The position numbers were made by a program, and so were the translations under genes. Positions 35,703 through 43,966 of a stretch of DNA of 64,000 nt are shown one piece after another. The notes under the pieces are model-generated. The model searched no databases, had not been told where the DNA came from, and saw only the letters and a list, made by a program, of their open reading frames with translations. Source of the stretch: Oscillospiraceae bacterium (GTDB lineage: Bacteria; Bacillota; Clostridia; Oscillospirales; Oscillospiraceae); contig WQXS01000001.1 of the NCBI GenBank assembly GCA_009784725.1, positions 1-64,000 of the forward strand. The letters are read 5' to 3'. How positions within the stretch are numbered: position 1 is the first letter of the stretch; each line of letters starts with the position of its first letter.

Positions 35703-37616
35703 TCCGTCTTGCGGATCCAAGAACGGTGTGCCTTCGGGTGCGTCGGCTACAGGCGGGTAAAGAGCGGGGTCATAAGCATAGTAGTTCCATGACCTGCTGC
35801 TTGCGGAAACCCTTGCGGCTTCAGGTGATGTCAGCATAAAGCCCATTACTCCGAAGATGTTCGGGGTAGAGTCAAAATGGTACCATAACCCGTCTATTTC
35901 AATAAGGCTCCAAAAATGGTTTGTGCTTCTTGCCCCGGGTATACGTATGATTTCAACATTGTTTATACCGACACGGTCAAGCATTAGTGATGAAATGGCG
36001 AAATATGTATAGCAGTCGCCGGTCCTGCGCTGTAGACCGCGGTGTGCTGCCCGGTATGTGTCTCTTTCGTTTATGCCGGCCCCGTAACTGATACTGCTGC
36101 GTACCCAGGTATGGATTGCACGGGCTTGTTCGGTTTGATCCATTGTATTGTCAATAATATTTGCCAGTACAGCGTCAATTGATTCAGTTACAGATTCGGG
36201 TGTAAATTCAACGATTGTAATTGTTATGGTTATTGATGATTTATTCCCGCTTGAATCAACTGCGGAAAAAATAACGGGGTATTCGCCCAAAACATCGATT
36301 TCTACTGCGCTGCTGTCTACTTCAAAATCAATGTCACCATCGGCATTGTCCCATACGGTTACACCTGTTCTGTATAAAATGTTTGCTCCCTGCGCAACTG
36401 TCAGGTCTCTTGCACCCCTGATTTCGGGAGGGATTGTGTCTCTTTCTATGGTTAATGCTGCGCTAAACTCCGAACTGTTGCCCCATACATCCTGAAGAAT
36501 GATGGTTACTTCCTGTGTGCCTGTTGAGCTAAAATCCGGATCTGATGCATATCGTGCAGTAAATTCTGAAAAATCGTGTGCATCCTCTATAAAATCGAGC
36601 GGGGTATGTGTTTTTCCGAGCCATGTGTAAAGATGCTTTGCAACTCCGGTCGGTGGTGAGGTGTCGGCAACGGTGATTTTTATCGGGAAAAGTCTTTGGT
36701 TGAAAAGAATTGTTACATCATACTGACCGACTGTATTGAGCTGCTGCTGCGGAATGTCGCGTTCAAATCTTACGGGTGCGTATTCGTACACTCCATATAA
36801 CTCGTCATCTTCTGCAAGTAAAATATGTGCATTTATATCTTGGAAATCCATGCCTGCTTCAATGGTTATTTCTTCGTTTACCGTGAAAATATATGCGTTA
36901 ACTGCTATTTTAGTGGTGTTGCCGCCTTCGTCTTTTAAGATGACAATTATTTCTTCCTTACCCGTTTCCTTAAACAGCGGAGATTTTTCAAAGGTGACGG
37001 TAACATTTGTTTCGTCAATAATATCAGTGACAAACACATCGGCGGAATACATATCGACGGAAGGGGATTCACCGAGCACAATAAACTGATTGACCGCTGT
37101 TGCAGAGGGAGGAATGGTGTCCACTACTCTGAGGGTCACATTGAATGTGTCGTCATTGACCTTAACGGATAATTTTATGTCACCGGTTTTATTTAGGGTT
37201 ATTCCGGAAGTATCAGAGATGAATTCGGCCTCCGACTCGGGATTTCTGAGGAAAACCGATACTCCGGGCATCGGCTGACCTGCTTCAATTGTAACAACAG
37301 AGCGGACAGGACCCGCAAACATCATAAAATACACAACAACAGGCGTTCCAAGTGCGATAAGCGCAGCAACCGCAACAGCGATTACTTTAAGCGGATTTAT
37401 CTTGGCGGATGGTTCGCTTGCTTTTGGCTCGGGCTTTTGTTTTGTTTTTGGTACAGGTTTTTTAGGTTTACTGTCAGCGACAAGTTTACCCGGTGCTTTA
37501 TTGGTAACGGGTTTATCTGCCTTGGTTTTTGGAGCAGCAGTATCAGGCCTCCCTTTAGGGGCAGGCTTTTTAGCTCGTTTTGCTTTGCTTGAAAATATTT
37601 TAGCGAAAACAAACAC
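35700..37616 (-). CDS. Membrane-anchored transglutaminase-like protein with Ig-like domains
   Basis: The 638-residue protein has a Lys/Pro-rich cytoplasmic N terminus, one membrane helix (about 78-100), several beta-sandwich bacterial Ig-like domains (recurrent DTIPP / DTSPP joints) and a C-terminal transglutaminase-like core. The triad is likely Cys in RRTGDCYTYFA, His in STNHFWSLIEI and Asp in WYHFDSTP. It is probably a surface protease, amidase or cross-linking enzyme acting on wall proteins. The start is uncertain: the farthest GTG at 37616 overlaps the only GGAGG, so the true start may be slightly downstream. A minus-strand TTGACA-N17-TAAAAT promoter lies at 37640-37668. Confidence 0.82.
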   Translation of the reverse strand: MFVFAKIFSSKAKRAKKPAPKGRPDTAAPKTKADKPVTNKAPGKLVADSKPKKPVPKTKQKPEPKASEPSAKINPLKVIAVAVAALIALGTPVVVYFMMFAGPVRSVVTIEAGQPMPGVSVFLRNPESEAEFISDTSGITLNKTGDIKLSVKVNDDTFNVTLRVVDTIPPSATAVNQFIVLGESPSVDMYSADVFVTDIIDETNVTVTFEKSPLFKETGKEEIIVILKDEGGNTTKIAVNAYIFTVNEEITIEAGMDFQDINAHILLAEDDELYGVYEYAPVRFERDIPQQQLNTVGQYDVTILFNQRLFPIKITVADTSPPTGVAKHLYTWLGKTHTPLDFIEDAHDFSEFTARYASDPDFSSTGTQEVTIILQDVWGNSSEFSAALTIERDTIPPEIRGARDLTVAQGANILYRTGVTVWDNADGDIDFEVDSSAVEIDVLGEYPVIFSAVDSSGNKSSITITITIVEFTPESVTESIDAVLANIIDNTMDQTEQARAIHTWVRSSISYGAGINERDTYRAAHRGLQRRTGDCYTYFAISSLMLDRVGINNVEIIRIPGARSTNHFWSLIEIDGLWYHFDSTPNIFGVMGFMLTSPEAARVSASSRSWNYYAYDPALYPPVADAPEGTPFLDPQDG

Positions 37617-37639
37617 CTCCGATACTGTGCAATCTCATG

Positions 37640-37668
37640 ATTTTATCAACACTACAGCATTATGTCAA
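37640..37668 (-). promoter_or_regulatory. Promoter of the transglutaminase-like gene
   Basis: TTGACA (37663-37668, minus) and TAAAAT (37640-37645, minus) with 17 nt between them. Confidence 0.6.
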
Positions 37669-37810
37669 CCCTGCATGTTATGAATTCTGCCGGTTATATT
37701 TGATAGTATTACAAATTAATTTCCCGGAAATAAGAGTAAAAAACATCGAATTATTCGGAGTTTAAAGTATTCTAAGTCCGTTATAAATTGTTTTTAATCT
37801 TTTGGAATTG

Positions 37811-37839
37811 TTGATATTTAATATATTAAGGACTATAAT
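37811..37839 (+). promoter_or_regulatory. Promoter of the HPr-like/mgsA pair
   Basis: TTGATA (37811-37816) and TATAAT (37834-37839), 17-nt spacer, about 50 nt before the ATG at 37888, which has a GGAGG site. Confidence 0.7.
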
Positions 37840-37887
37840 AAAGACGGAACAACTAATTTAAACACAGGTTTAATCACAGGAGGATTT

Positions 37888-38142
37888 ATGCGCTCTGTTT
37901 ATGTTTCTTTCAGCAAGGTAAATGATGTGAAAAGGTTTATCGAAAAGATTTCTCCTCTTGACGGTGATTTCGATTTGATTGACGGGATGTATGTAATTGA
38001 TGCGAAGTCGTTAATGGGTATTCTCGCAATGGATTTGACCAAGCCGATTGAGCTTCGCATTCAAAAGGATAATGATAATGTTATGCAGGCAATCAGTGAT
38101 TTTGTAGTGGATTTGGAGGATGGAAATGGACGAAGTAAATAA
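37888..38142 (+). CDS. HPr-like protein without the phospho-accepting histidine
   Basis: The 84-residue protein has the HPr fold pattern, clearest at DAKSLMGILAMDLTKPIELRI, which matches the regulatory Ser-46 segment of HPr/Crh (KSIMG). The N-terminal region that should carry the catalytic His (GLHARP in HPr) reads SFSKVNDVKRF and has none. It therefore cannot pass phosphate in the PTS but could still be a Crh-like regulator. It overlaps the methylglyoxal synthase gene, an enzyme that in Bacillus is controlled by Crh; a functional link is inference. Confidence 0.72.
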   Translation: MRSVYVSFSKVNDVKRFIEKISPLDGDFDLIDGMYVIDAKSLMGILAMDLTKPIELRIQKDNDNVMQAISDFVVDLEDGNGRSK

Positions 38143-38617
38143 AAAAAACAGTGACGATTTTATAACACTGTCTTTGGGAAAACAAAAAAATATCGCACTT
38201 ATCGCACATGACGGGAAAAAGCAGGAAATGCTTGACTGGTGCGAGTGGAATAAAGAAATTCTCAGCAAGCACTTTCTGAGCGGAACGGGAACGACTGCAA
38301 GAATGATAACCGACAGAATCGGTCTGCCCGTAAGGATTTTCAACAGCGGCCCGCTTGGAGGCGACCAGCAGATAGGTGCTAAAATTATAGAAGGTGTTCT
38401 CGATTTTGTAGTATTTTTCAGCGACCCGCTCACAGCACAGCCGCATGACACCGACATAAGAGCGCTGCTTCGGATTGCTCTCGTTTACGACATTCCCATA
38501 GCAACAAACCGCTCATCTGCAGACTTTATGATAACCTCCCCTCTCATGAACGAAGAATACCAACGCCAAGTCCTCAACTTCCACCACGCTGCCCAAAAAC
38601 GCGCCGAGGAGCTGTGA
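38126..38617 (+). CDS. mgsA: Methylglyoxal synthase
   Basis: MgsA converts DHAP to methylglyoxal, a phosphate-releasing bypass of glycolysis. The 163-residue protein has ALIAHDGKKQEM, the phosphate-binding GTGTTARMI, SGPLGGDQQIG and the catalytic Asp region FFSDPLTAQPHDTDI. The ATG at 38126 lies 6 nt after GGAGG; the ATG at 38120 abuts that site. Start is inside the HPr-like gene (17-nt overlap), so the two are translated together. Confidence 0.93.
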   Translation: MDEVNKKNSDDFITLSLGKQKNIALIAHDGKKQEMLDWCEWNKEILSKHFLSGTGTTARMITDRIGLPVRIFNSGPLGGDQQIGAKIIEGVLDFVVFFSDPLTAQPHDTDIRALLRIALVYDIPIATNRSSADFMITSPLMNEEYQRQVLNFHHAAQKRAEEL

Positions 38618-38841
38618 GAATGATTTTAATCAAAACCTTTCAACAATCCGTTTTTTCGGACACTAAATTTGAGAAACTGGAATCAGAAGAGAGTAGACAA
38701 TAATAAATAAAATGCAGGTATTATAAAACTGATTGAAAGTGTTTTTATATTCATATATTTCAATGAAAAAACATAAAATTATTTAGTAACTTAGTAAGAT
38801 TAGTTATTTATGCAAGCATTAAAATTACAGGAGGAGTTAAG
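38618..38841 (+). other. 224-bp intergenic region
   Basis: A/T-rich spacer between mgsA and the restriction-modification genes. I see no gene, no strong hairpin terminator and no consensus promoter, though the RM promoter must lie here. A GGAGG site at its end precedes the GTG start at 38842. Confidence 0.5.
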
Positions 38842-41232
38842 GTGAACAGACAACTTGTTGTTGATTTTATTAATAAACATCCAACCAAGGTAGTAAGTTC
38901 AATAAACCTCAAGAATGGAAAAATTACATACTCCGATATAGTGCAAGGCAGAAACCTAAAAGACATTACCGGTGATGAGGAAATGGTCCGTGCGTTTATA
39001 TTGACGCGACTGGTAAATGAACTGGGATATGATCCGTCACGAATTGAAATAGAACGTGAGTATACAGCAGGCAGACCCCATACAAAAACAACACGAATCG
39101 ATGTTATAGTCCGTGATGAACATGGAAACGCATTCTTATTTATGGAATTAAAACCACCAAAAGACTACAATTCCGAAGATAAGGATCTAGTTATTGAAGA
39201 GCAACTCTTCAAAGTTTCGGGAATGGAACGTACAGATAGTGGTAAAAGTGTTAAATATCTCGTTCTTTATACTATTGCCGATTCAGGAAATACTATTGTT
39301 GATGAATGTATTATTATCGATAATGAAAAATTCCAAACATTTTCTGAATGGGTGGATTCTGATCGTGAGAGTGTGAATAACCTGCCCGAAAGATATGGTA
39401 AAGCACAAAAACGACTTTATATTAAAGCATCGGAGAAGGATTTAGAAACAGACTTTTCACATGAAAGCCTGAATCGCCTGCAAACTGATCTGCACAATGT
39501 ATTGTGGGGTGGTGGCGGAACAGATGATAACGAGGTTTTTTCATCGTTAACAAACCTGATTCTTGCAAAAATTCAAGACGAAGACGAAAAAGATGATGGA
39601 GATGTATATGATTTTCAATCATTCGCATTTGCGAATGAAGCCGGAGAAGAATTTGAAAGTAATATACAATTATTTGACCGAATTAATAACCTTTATCGCC
39701 GTGCTTTGAAAGATAAGCTATATATATCTGATGAAGATGAATTGCAAAAATCATATGTTATTGACAGCAAAAAGTTTTCACTGTCAAAATTAAAATATAC
39801 GGTCCAAAAATTTGAAGGTCTGTCTTTTGTTGAAGGCAGAAACAGTCTTAACGGTAAGGATATTCTTGGAGATTTTTTCGAATCAATTATACGAAGCGGT
39901 TTCAAACAAACAAAAGGACAGTTTTTTACTCATATAAATATTGTTCGTTTTATGTTGTGGGGATTACAGCTCGACAGGCTTACAGTTAAAAATATTAAAG
40001 AAAAAAGAGAACTCCCATACATGATTGACCCATCTGCCGGAAGTGGTACATTTTTATTGGAGTACATGAAGTTTATAACGCAAAATATGAAGTATCGTTT
40101 TATATCAATGCTTGGCAGTTCAAATGCTGTGAGACAAAAATTCGACACATGGTTTATGCCGGATTATCACGAACATAAATGGGCAAAAGAATATATTTAT
40201 GCAAATGAAATAAACTTCAATCTCGGAACAGCAATTAAAGTGAATATGATTTTGCATGGTGACGGGTCAACAAATATTTTTGTAAAAGATGGTCTTCTTC
40301 CGTTTACTAACTACATAAAGGAAACATCCAATATTTTAGTCAGCAATCACCCTGATTCATCCTATAATAATATTGCTGTCAATGAGTGTTTTGATGTTAT
40401 TTTGACCAACCCTCCATTTAGTGTACAGCTTGATAATGACACTAAAAAAACATTATCCAAATCTTTTGCATTTGGTTCAAAGAAAAATTCGGAAAACCTT
40501 TTTATAGAGCGATGGTATCAATTGCTGCGTGAAAATGGAAGACTTGCAGCCGTACTCCCTGAGAGTATATTTGATACAACCGAGAATAAGTATATTCGCC
40601 TTTTTATATATAAATATTTTAAAATTAAAGCTGTCGTATCTTTACCGCAAAGTGCATTTCAACCCTATACATTAACAAAAACAAGTGTTTTGTTTGCACA
40701 GAAAAAATTAAAATCCGAAGTAAATCAATGGAACAATAAATGGGAAGAAGCAAGTAAAACATATTCATTTCTTAAAACGAGAGTTGAAAATATCATATCG
40801 GTTTATGAAGGGAAAAAGCAAAAAAGTAAACTTCCTTCGATTAAGGAATTAGATGAAGCAGGAGAAATAAATGTACTCAAGTTAATGCTTAAAAACTATC
40901 TTACCCAAAAAGATATTAAACTTACCAAAGGTGAGCTGATAAAGAAATACAAAAATGATTTATTTGAGCTTTGTTCATATGACAAGGACACAGTTGATTT
41001 GTTCGGTTTTGTCAATACATGGTGGGTTTTTAACGAAGTGGCAAATGAATTGAACTACACGGTTTTTATGGCAGAAGCAAGCAATGTAGGGTACAAAAGA
41101 AGCGGTGGCAAGAACCCGCGCGAAAATAAGATGCCAAACGATTTATATAGAATTGCAGAAAATGAAGTTGTTGTTGATGATGGTGAGAAGCTTACTATTC
41201 TCGACTATATGAGAGATATTGTATGGGACTAA
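38842..41232 (+). CDS. Nuclease-N6-adenine methyltransferase fusion (type II/I-like RM)
   Basis: The 796-residue protein has an N-terminal domain of the HsdR_N/PD-(D/E)XK type (EIEREYTAGRPH, then RIDVIVRDEHGNAFLFMELK with the D and ExK spacing of the nuclease motif, about residues 70-105) and a QLFK motif after it. From about 330 it is a gamma-class N6-adenine methyltransferase: DPSAGSGTFLLEYM (about 395) and TNPPF (about 522). No ATP-dependent translocase is nearby. A specificity subunit follows with a 12-bp spacing, so the pair resembles BcgI-type (type IIB) systems where one chain cuts and methylates. Start is GTG after GGAGG. Confidence 0.8.
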   Translation: MNRQLVVDFINKHPTKVVSSINLKNGKITYSDIVQGRNLKDITGDEEMVRAFILTRLVNELGYDPSRIEIEREYTAGRPHTKTTRIDVIVRDEHGNAFLFMELKPPKDYNSEDKDLVIEEQLFKVSGMERTDSGKSVKYLVLYTIADSGNTIVDECIIIDNEKFQTFSEWVDSDRESVNNLPERYGKAQKRLYIKASEKDLETDFSHESLNRLQTDLHNVLWGGGGTDDNEVFSSLTNLILAKIQDEDEKDDGDVYDFQSFAFANEAGEEFESNIQLFDRINNLYRRALKDKLYISDEDELQKSYVIDSKKFSLSKLKYTVQKFEGLSFVEGRNSLNGKDILGDFFESIIRSGFKQTKGQFFTHINIVRFMLWGLQLDRLTVKNIKEKRELPYMIDPSAGSGTFLLEYMKFITQNMKYRFISMLGSSNAVRQKFDTWFMPDYHEHKWAKEYIYANEINFNLGTAIKVNMILHGDGSTNIFVKDGLLPFTNYIKETSNILVSNHPDSSYNNIAVNECFDVILTNPPFSVQLDNDTKKTLSKSFAFGSKKNSENLFIERWYQLLRENGRLAAVLPESIFDTTENKYIRLFIYKYFKIKAVVSLPQSAFQPYTLTKTSVLFAQKKLKSEVNQWNNKWEEASKTYSFLKTRVENIISVYEGKKQKSKLPSIKELDEAGEINVLKLMLKNYLTQKDIKLTKGELIKKYKNDLFELCSYDKDTVDLFGFVNTWWVFNEVANELNYTVFMAEASNVGYKRSGGKNPRENKMPNDLYRIAENEVVVDDGEKLTILDYMRDIVWD

Positions 41233-41242
41233 GGTGACAGTT

Positions 41243-42661
41243 ATGAAACTTTTAAACCGTAATTTATCTGAACTGGCCGATGAACAGTCGTTTAGATATG
41301 ATTTTGCCTACCACAAGTCCCAATATGAGCATAGCAATGATACTTACTCATTCAAGGAGTTATTTTCATTTTCCGAGAAAACATCCTTTCCATTTGAAGA
41401 ATTAGATGGCGATTTTTTATACTGTGAAATCGGCGATACCACAACAGGAGGGGAAGTAAACCCTGTTTGCTTAAACTTTGATGAACGCAACCTGCTTGAT
41501 GATAATTACTATAGAAAAATCGAAAAAGGAGATATTATTTCTGTTAATGAAAATGATATTTTAATCTCAAAAGTAAGACCGAATCTAGGGAAATTTATTT
41601 TTATTACTTCAAAAAATAGTAGTATTTATTTTACAAAAGCATTTATTCTTATCAGGGCTTTGGAAATGCCTAAATTACTCTATTACTGCCTAAAATGGTT
41701 ATTTATCGATGATATTATAGCTGTCGCACGTCAGGGGAAAGGATATCCGACCTTGAGCGAAAGGGATTTAATTAATCTAAAATTCGAAAAAAAAGTTATA
41801 GATACACTGAGAACAAATCAACATCAAATAATAAATAAAATTAGTATTATCGAAGAAAAAACAAACAGATTAAAAGAAAAAATTGTTCCAATGCAGACGA
41901 TTATTGATGAAGTGTTTACATCTGAGCTTGGATTTAATATTAAGAAATTCACTACACTACGGGCACTTAAGCCTTACATGACTGATTTAAGAAGCTTTTC
42001 AAATAACAAGGATTTGCGTTTTAGTGTAAAGTATCACAGGGAAGTGGGAGCATTTGTTAAATCAGAGTTGCAAAAGATTACAGATAAAAAAATTAAAGAC
42101 TATCTTTCAGAACCGATAATATTGGGTGAAAGTATTTCTCCTGATGATTATTGTAATAATGGCGAGCATTACTATATCTCTATGGCTACAATAAAGAATT
42201 GGCGGTTTAACTCCGCAGATGCAAATAGGGTGAAAAAGTCATATTTCGACAATAAACAAATAAAAACAGTGAAAATGAATGATATTATTATGGCTCGTTC
42301 CGGTGAAGGTACAATAGGAAAGGTTGCTATAATAGATAATAATGAAACTCATGGAGTATTTGCTGATTTTACAATGCGTATACGGCTGACAAATTATAAT
42401 CAAATGTTTGCATATTATTATATGCGTTGCACATATTTTCAATATCTTATTGAAATGCATAAGAAAGGTCTTGGAAACAATACAAATATTTTCCCATCGA
42501 TTCTACAGGAATTCCCAATTCCTGATTTATCAAAGGATGAGCAGGAACGCATAGTTTTATGTATTGAACAAAAATACGATATGCAAAAAAAGTTGGAATT
42601 GGAAATAGCAGAAAAACAAGCAGAAATCAATGAAATAATTAATAACTCGTTGTTTAGATAA
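41243..42661 (+). CDS. Type I-like specificity subunit (HsdS)
   Basis: The 472-residue protein contains two target-recognition-type halves separated by coiled-coil spacers: the first around ENDILISKVRPNLGKF, the second around MNDIIMARSGEGTIGKVAI and IFPSILQEFPIPDL, a hallmark of HsdS TRDs. The C-terminal helix (KKLELEIAEKQAEINEII) is the conserved spacer. It should direct the upstream fusion enzyme to a bipartite DNA site. The ATG at 41243 follows AAGGTG; a TTG 24 nt upstream in frame is less likely. Confidence 0.88.
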   Translation: MKLLNRNLSELADEQSFRYDFAYHKSQYEHSNDTYSFKELFSFSEKTSFPFEELDGDFLYCEIGDTTTGGEVNPVCLNFDERNLLDDNYYRKIEKGDIISVNENDILISKVRPNLGKFIFITSKNSSIYFTKAFILIRALEMPKLLYYCLKWLFIDDIIAVARQGKGYPTLSERDLINLKFEKKVIDTLRTNQHQIINKISIIEEKTNRLKEKIVPMQTIIDEVFTSELGFNIKKFTTLRALKPYMTDLRSFSNNKDLRFSVKYHREVGAFVKSELQKITDKKIKDYLSEPIILGESISPDDYCNNGEHYYISMATIKNWRFNSADANRVKKSYFDNKQIKTVKMNDIIMARSGEGTIGKVAIIDNNETHGVFADFTMRIRLTNYNQMFAYYYMRCTYFQYLIEMHKKGLGNNTNIFPSILQEFPIPDLSKDEQERIVLCIEQKYDMQKKLELEIAEKQAEINEIINNSLFR

Positions 42662-42699
42662 TATCTTATTAATTCGAAGAACTCTATTTGTTAGAGTAT

Positions 42700-42728
42700 T
42701 TGACAAAATTTTTAGCTTTTGTTAAAAT
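42700..42728 (+). promoter_or_regulatory. Promoter of the tRNA-Ala-like RNA gene
   Basis: TTGACA (42700-42705) and TAAAAT (42723-42728) with 17-nt spacing place a transcription start near 42735. Confidence 0.7.
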
Positions 42729-42734
42729 TATCAA

Positions 42735-42810
42735 GCCATGGGGTATTGGTGCAGCGGGAGCGTCTAATCGGCAGGCGATATTTCCAAAATGGTTTATAAT
42801 TGAATAATGT
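42735..42810 (+). ncRNA. 5' segment of RNA gene resembling a tRNA 5' half
   Basis: Between the predicted transcription start and the tRNA lies GGGGTAT, TG, then a D-arm-like hairpin (GTGC, AGCGGGA, GCGT), the same order as the tRNA that follows (GGGGGAT, TG, ATGA, AGGGGGA, TCAT). It continues into a region containing CGGCAGG, similar to the anticodon loop, but no matching T arm or acceptor 3' strand is found. It may be a decayed tRNA copy or a structured leader. Confidence 0.4.
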
Positions 42811-42884
42811 GGGGGATTGATGAAGGGGGATCATATGACACTGGCAGTGTTAATTCACGAGTTCGAATCTCGTATCCTCCACCA
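42811..42884 (+). tRNA. Putative tRNA-Ala (anticodon GGC)
   Basis: A full 74-nt cloverleaf with encoded CCA can be folded by hand: acceptor GGGGGAT/ATCCTCC (7 bp), D arm ATGA-AGGGGGA-TCAT, anticodon arm TGACA-CTGGCAG-TGTTA (anticodon 42843-42845, GGC), 4-nt variable loop, T arm ACGAG-TTCGAAT-CTCGT, discriminator A, CCA. Invariant U8, A14, A21, U33 and TTC are in place. The only acceptor wobble is G3-U70, the alanine identity element. The D stem and the 7-nt D loop are atypical, so it is an unusual or accessory tRNA; a non-tRNA function is possible. Confidence 0.65.
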
Positions 42885-42891
42885 TGTAAAT

Positions 42892-42936
42892 ACAAATGAC
42901 AACTCAAAATATGGGTTGTCATTTGTTTTATGTTTT
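42892..42936 (+). terminator. Terminator of the tRNA-like transcript
   Basis: A perfect 12-bp stem ACAAATGACAAC (42892-42903) with GTTGTCATTTGT (42915-42926), then TTTATGTTTTTT. Confidence 0.85.
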
Positions 42937-42960
42937 TTCGGTAAACGTATTATAAATCGT

Positions 42961-43335
42961 CTATTTGCATTCGTTACATATGCCGAAAAAGCTTAGGTTG
43001 TGGCTTTTTATTATCAGGCCGTTGGTTTGGGTGAGGTTTTTTATTTCGGGGAAGCAGTTGCTTATGTCGTAGATGTGCTTGCATTTTTCGCAGATGAAGT
43101 GGTAATGGTCATTTGCGTTATGGTCATAATGGGTTGTGCCGTAGAAGCTTCCGATGTTTAAAAGTTCGCCTGATTCTGCGAGTTGGTTTAAGTTTCTGTA
43201 AACTGTAGCTCTGCTTATTGACGGGTGAACCGTGATAATATGCTCGTAAACCTGCTCTGCGTTTGCGTGTATGTCAAGCTCCTTTACTGCGTTATAAACC
43301 AGCTGCCGTTGTATTGTATTTCTTTTTGTTTCCAT
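42961..43335 (-). CDS. Fur-family metalloregulator (PerR-like)
   Basis: The 124-residue protein has the Fur winged helix (AEQVYEHIITVHPSISRATVYRNLNQL), the regulatory metal site region DHNANDHYHFIC and two structural-zinc CxxC pairs (CEKC; CNEC at the C terminus). Size and the two CxxC motifs fit the PerR subgroup. It follows the hemerythrin gene by 23 nt on the same strand, so iron or peroxide sensing and an oxygen- or iron-binding protein are probably co-regulated. Confidence 0.87.
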   Translation of the reverse strand: METKRNTIQRQLVYNAVKELDIHANAEQVYEHIITVHPSISRATVYRNLNQLAESGELLNIGSFYGTTHYDHNANDHYHFICEKCKHIYDISNCFPEIKNLTQTNGLIIKSHNLSFFGICNECK

Positions 43336-43358
43336 TTTTATCCCCGTTTTTTACAGGT

Positions 43359-43763
43359 TTATGCCTGCTGTGCGTTGTAATATCTACCGAACTCGGCGTC
43401 GACGGATTTGATATGACGTACTATCCAGTTGATGATTGAATTGCTCAGGTCCAGTGTAAACTTTGCGGAATGTCCGTTTTGGGCAAATTCCTTTTTAAGC
43501 TTATCGAACTCCGCCATATAGAGCTGATGCTGCTGACGGTGCTGGTCATATTTCGGATAAGCAGACTGCTTCTGCAATGCTTCTTCATCATTGAAGTGCT
43601 TAACGATATAAGCTCCTAGTAAATCAAGTGTTTTCTTTGTTTCGTCGTTGGAAATAGACTTTGTTCCCATTGCTGTGACAGCGTTAATTCTGTCGACAAG
43701 TTCTTTGTGCTGTGTGTCGATTTTGGTGATTCCGGTTTCCATATCTTTTGTTAATTTAATCAT
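43359..43763 (-). CDS. Bacteriohemerythrin
   Basis: The 134-residue four-helix protein has the di-iron ligands of hemerythrin: His in DTQHKELVDRI, HFNDEE, the QHRQQHQLY pair and the C-terminal WIVRHIKSVDAEF. It binds oxygen or supplies/scavenges it in anaerobes. Its own promoter and an inverted repeat lie upstream (43807-43853), and a Fur-family gene follows. Confidence 0.92.
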   Translation of the reverse strand: MIKLTKDMETGITKIDTQHKELVDRINAVTAMGTKSISNDETKKTLDLLGAYIVKHFNDEEALQKQSAYPKYDQHRQQHQLYMAEFDKLKKEFAQNGHSAKFTLDLSNSIINWIVRHIKSVDAEFGRYYNAQQA

Positions 43764-43806
43764 TGTATTTACTCCTTAATAGTAATTGGTATCATTAGAT
43801 AACAAG

Positions 43807-43853
43807 ATAATAACGTATATCAAACTGTTTGTCAACAAAAAAATATACGTTAT
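43807..43853 (-). promoter_or_regulatory. Hemerythrin promoter flanked by an 11-bp inverted repeat
   Basis: On the minus strand TTGACA (43830-43835) and TATTAT (43807-43812) have a 17-nt spacer. ATAACGTATAT (43810-43820) and ATATACGTTAT (43843-43853) form a perfect inverted repeat with a 22-nt gap, one arm over the -10 region and one just upstream of -35. This is a good candidate operator for the neighbouring Fur-family protein or another redox regulator. Confidence 0.65.
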
Positions 43854-43908
43854 TTATAATTTATTTAGTAATAAGAAAGGGAGCGTGTATTGCCGGTTGC
43901 ATCGCAGC

Positions 43909-43944
43909 TAAGACAGGAGCGGGGGTGAGCAGAACAGTGTCTTA
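43909..43944. repeat. Palindromic repeat downstream of the SleB-like gene
   Basis: TAAGACA (43909-43915) and TGTCTTA (43938-43944) flank a degenerate G-rich core. It is probably a decayed member of the scattered family. Confidence 0.5.
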
Positions 43945-43966
43945 TTATATTGCGAGCGAAACATTA

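Noticed and set aside
36148..37278. Plus-strand Ser/Thr/Val-rich frames opposite the transglutaminase-like gene
   Set aside because: They are antisense shadows of beta-rich coding sequence, lacking starts with ribosome sites.
42735..42884. tmRNA, suggested by tRNA-like 5' and CCA 3' ends of one transcript
   Set aside because: Far too short and without a tag-coding frame or the conserved tmRNA 5' sequence; a tRNA with a leader explains it better.
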